This document shows, piece after piece, positions 5,395-6,884 of a stretch of 6,884 nt of DNA; the first letter of the stretch is position 1, and each line of letters begins with the position of its first letter. The notes beneath the pieces are model-generated. The model made no database searches and had not been told where the DNA came from. It saw only the letters and a list, made by a program, of their open reading frames with translations. This DNA is from an uncultured bacterium (lineage in GTDB: Bacteria; Chloroflexota; Anaerolineae; JACIWP01). The position numbers and the translations under genes are program-made. The DNA is taken from NCBI GenBank assembly GCA_903872005.1, contig CAIQJD010000954.1, positions 1 through 6,884 of the forward strand, read 5' to 3'.

Positions 5395-6411
5395 ATGATC
5401 GTCGAAATGCGTCGGGGAGCTTCGCGCGAGCAGTTGGACGCCGTCATCGCCCGCGCCACTGGTTTCGGCTTCGAGACCCAGGTCAACGTCGGCACGGACA
5501 AATATGTCGTTGCCATCCTCGGCAGCGACACCGGCCGCACGCCCACCGAAGCCTTCGCCGTCTTGCCGGGCGTCGAATCTGTCACGCGTATCATGCGCCC
5601 CTACAAGCTGGCCTCGCGCGACTTCAAGCCGGATTCGACCCAGGTGTCCATCGGCAACGTCACATTGGGGAGCCAACGCCTGGTCGTGATGGCCGGCCCC
5701 TGCTCGGTGGAGAGCCAGGAGCAATTGCTCACCACGGCGCGCCATGTGCGGCGCGTGGGGGCCACGGTGATTCGCGGCGGCGCGTACAAACCGCGCAGTT
5801 CCCCCTTCAGCTTTCAGGGCCTGGGCAAAGAGGGGCTACGCATCTTGAGCGAAGTGCGCTCCCAGACCGGGCTGCCCATCATCTCCGAAGTCACAGAGCC
5901 TTATCAGATTGATGAGATGCTCGATCATGTGGACGTGCTGCAGATCGGGGCGCGCAATATGCAGAACTATCCGCTTCTGCGGGCGGTCGGGGCCACCGGC
6001 CGGCCGTGCGTCCTCAAGCGCGGCCTGGCGGCCACCGTGACCGAATGGCTCCAGGCGGCCGATTATATCCTCGCCGCCGGCAACCCCAACGTTATCCTAT
6101 GCGAGCGCGGCATCCGCACCTTCGAGGACAGCACGCGCTTCACCCTGGACATCGCTTCCATCGGCGTCATCAAGCGCTATTCGCACCTGCCCGTCATTGC
6201 CGACCCCAGCCACGCCGCCGGCCACTATGGCCTGGTGCCCACCCTGGCGCGCGCGGCCATCGCCGCCGGCGCCGACGGCCTGATCGTCGAAGTGCATCCC
6301 GACCCGGTCAACGCGCTCTCCGACGGCCTACAAAGTCTGACCTTCAGCGACTTCGAGCGCCTGATGAGCGAGCTGAAGCCGATTGCGGCGGCCGTGGGCC
6401 GCACGCTGTAG
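5395..6411 (+). CDS. aroF: 3-deoxy-7-phosphoheptulonate (DAHP) synthase, type I-beta with N-terminal regulatory domain
   Basis: A 338-residue DAHP synthase that condenses phosphoenolpyruvate with erythrose 4-phosphate, the first step of the shikimate pathway, in the cytosol. The length equals the Thermotoga maritima type enzyme. Residues 1 to about 70 form the ferredoxin/ACT-like domain that in that enzyme mediates feedback inhibition by aromatic amino acids. The TIM barrel follows: GPCSVES (101-107), GGAYKPRSSPFSFQGLG (128-144), QIGARNMQN (183-191), LKRG (207-210), CERGIRTFE (236-244) and ADPSHAAGH (269-277). The expected metal ligands are all present: C103, H273, E299 and D310. The start is ATG 5395, set by GGAGGAG. 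Its own promoter and the divergent MFS gene upstream make it a single-gene unit in this window, convergent with the next gene. Allosteric control by Tyr or Phe is inferred from the N-terminal domain. KDO-8-phosphate synthase is excluded by the domain layout. Confidence 0.97.
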   Translation: MIVEMRRGASREQLDAVIARATGFGFETQVNVGTDKYVVAILGSDTGRTPTEAFAVLPGVESVTRIMRPYKLASRDFKPDSTQVSIGNVTLGSQRLVVMAGPCSVESQEQLLTTARHVRRVGATVIRGGAYKPRSSPFSFQGLGKEGLRILSEVRSQTGLPIISEVTEPYQIDEMLDHVDVLQIGARNMQNYPLLRAVGATGRPCVLKRGLAATVTEWLQAADYILAAGNPNVILCERGIRTFEDSTRFTLDIASIGVIKRYSHLPVIADPSHAAGHYGLVPTLARAAIAAGADGLIVEVHPDPVNALSDGLQSLTFSDFERLMSELKPIAAAVGRTL

Positions 6412-6424
6412 CGCGCTCGCGCTA
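6409..6424. other. Perfect palindromic dyad spanning both convergent stop codons
   Basis: TAGCGCG-CT-CGCGCTA is a perfect 7-bp inverted repeat whose outer triplets are the aroF stop (6409-6411) and, on the other strand, the stop of the URO-D-like gene (6422-6424). It could form a small hairpin in both transcripts at the convergence point. No T-run follows on either side, so a bidirectional terminator is only a possibility. Confidence 0.45.
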
Positions 6425-6884
6425 TCGGATCAACTCGCGGATTCGCAGCAGCCGGCTTATCGCCGCGCCGGTCGGCACGCGGTCCGCGACGCCGATGATG
6501 ATGCGCGGATCGCCGGCGGAAGCGCGCAGCGCCTCTTGAACGGCCGTTTCCAGCTTCTCCGCTTCCGTCGTCTCCGCCAGGAAATCCTGCGGGATGCCGC
6601 CCCACAGGGTCAGGTTCGGCCCGGCCGCCTCGCGCGCTTCGCTCAGAGACGCGTCGCTCTGGGGCGGGCCGGCCACACCCTCCGCGCCGGCCACGCCGGC
6701 AGCCGCCAGCGGCCCCAGGATGCGCCGCGCCGGCCCGCCGATATGGACGACCAGCGGCTTGCCGGCCGCGCCCAGGGTCTCTGTGCTGCGCCGATAGCTC
6801 TCGGCCATCTGCGTGGCGAAGACGCGCGGCGAGATGTACTGGCCGTCCAAATTGTCCGGGGCCAGGGCCAACGCGCCGGGGACG
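6422..6884 (-). CDS. Uroporphyrinogen decarboxylase (URO-D) superfamily protein, C-terminal part (partial at window edge)
   Basis: The minus-strand frame runs in from the right edge and stops at 6422-6424, giving about 153 residues of C-terminus. The pattern is that of the URO-D superfamily: ISPRVFATQMAESYRRS (helix), KPLVVHIGG (central strand with the His/Gly turn, 6734-6757), an L-x-EAREAAG helix, LTLWGGIPQDFL (the position of the family's GN-x-DP loop) and a last strand IIIGVADRVPTGAA. The superfamily covers haem-pathway HemE and corrinoid/cobamide methyltransferases of the MtaA type. The His-x-Cys zinc motif of those methyltransferases reads HIG here, so a zinc-dependent methyltransferase is less likely. 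HemE itself is not well matched, lacking the GNMDP form. Function is left open, since the N-terminal active-site residues are outside the window. It converges on aroF with a 10-nt gap. Confidence 0.8.
   Translation of the reverse strand, partial: VPGALALAPDNLDGQYISPRVFATQMAESYRRSTETLGAAGKPLVVHIGGPARRILGPLAAAGVAGAEGVAGPPQSDASLSEAREAAGPNLTLWGGIPQDFLAETTEAEKLETAVQEALRASAGDPRIIIGVADRVPTGAAISRLLRIRELIR

Overview
The window is GC-rich bacterial DNA, roughly 63-65% G+C by eye, and densely coding. It most resembles a Chloroflexota genome of the Anaerolineae/Caldilineae/Ardenticatenia type. That placement is an inference. It rests on the order (probable tmk)-holB-ricT, a SpoVS homologue outside any sporulation cluster, a ferredoxin-type glycyl-radical activase typical of anaerobes, and a very high density of the palindrome GCCGGC. 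No rRNA, tRNA, CRISPR array or insertion sequence was seen.

Layout. Positions 1-2088 (+) form one co-directional cluster: the tail of an upstream gene, holB (DNA polymerase III delta prime) and ricT (PSP1-domain protein), with gaps of 14 and 23 nt. Positions 2145-5093 lie on the minus strand. In transcription order they hold an MFS transporter, a radical-SAM glycyl-radical enzyme activase and spoVS. Each has its own well-formed sigma70-like promoter, so this is a series of single-gene units rather than one operon. Positions 5094-5394 are a divergent intergenic region with a promoter facing each way and a long imperfect inverted repeat between them. Positions 5395-6411 (+) encode a type I-beta DAHP synthase (aroF). 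The window ends with the C-terminal part of a uroporphyrinogen-decarboxylase-superfamily protein on the minus strand, convergent with aroF.

How the genes relate. HolB belongs to the replication clamp loader. RicT in Firmicutes is part of the Fe-S Y-complex that steers RNase Y mRNA processing, and this order is an old conserved neighbourhood. SpoVS and RicT both carry sporulation names but are probably general nucleic-acid or RNA-level regulators here. AroF commits carbon to aromatic amino acids and carries an N-terminal regulatory domain. The activase has no glycyl-radical enzyme partner in the window.

Most notable points: the MFS gene appears to start at a rare AUU codon, supported by a Shine-Dalgarno and a promoter; the activase lacks the usual Asp-x-Lys motif near its SAM/cation site; a 67-bp hairpin-forming repeat lies between the divergent promoters; and GCCGGC is strongly over-represented. 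I did not find a clearly new multi-gene system.
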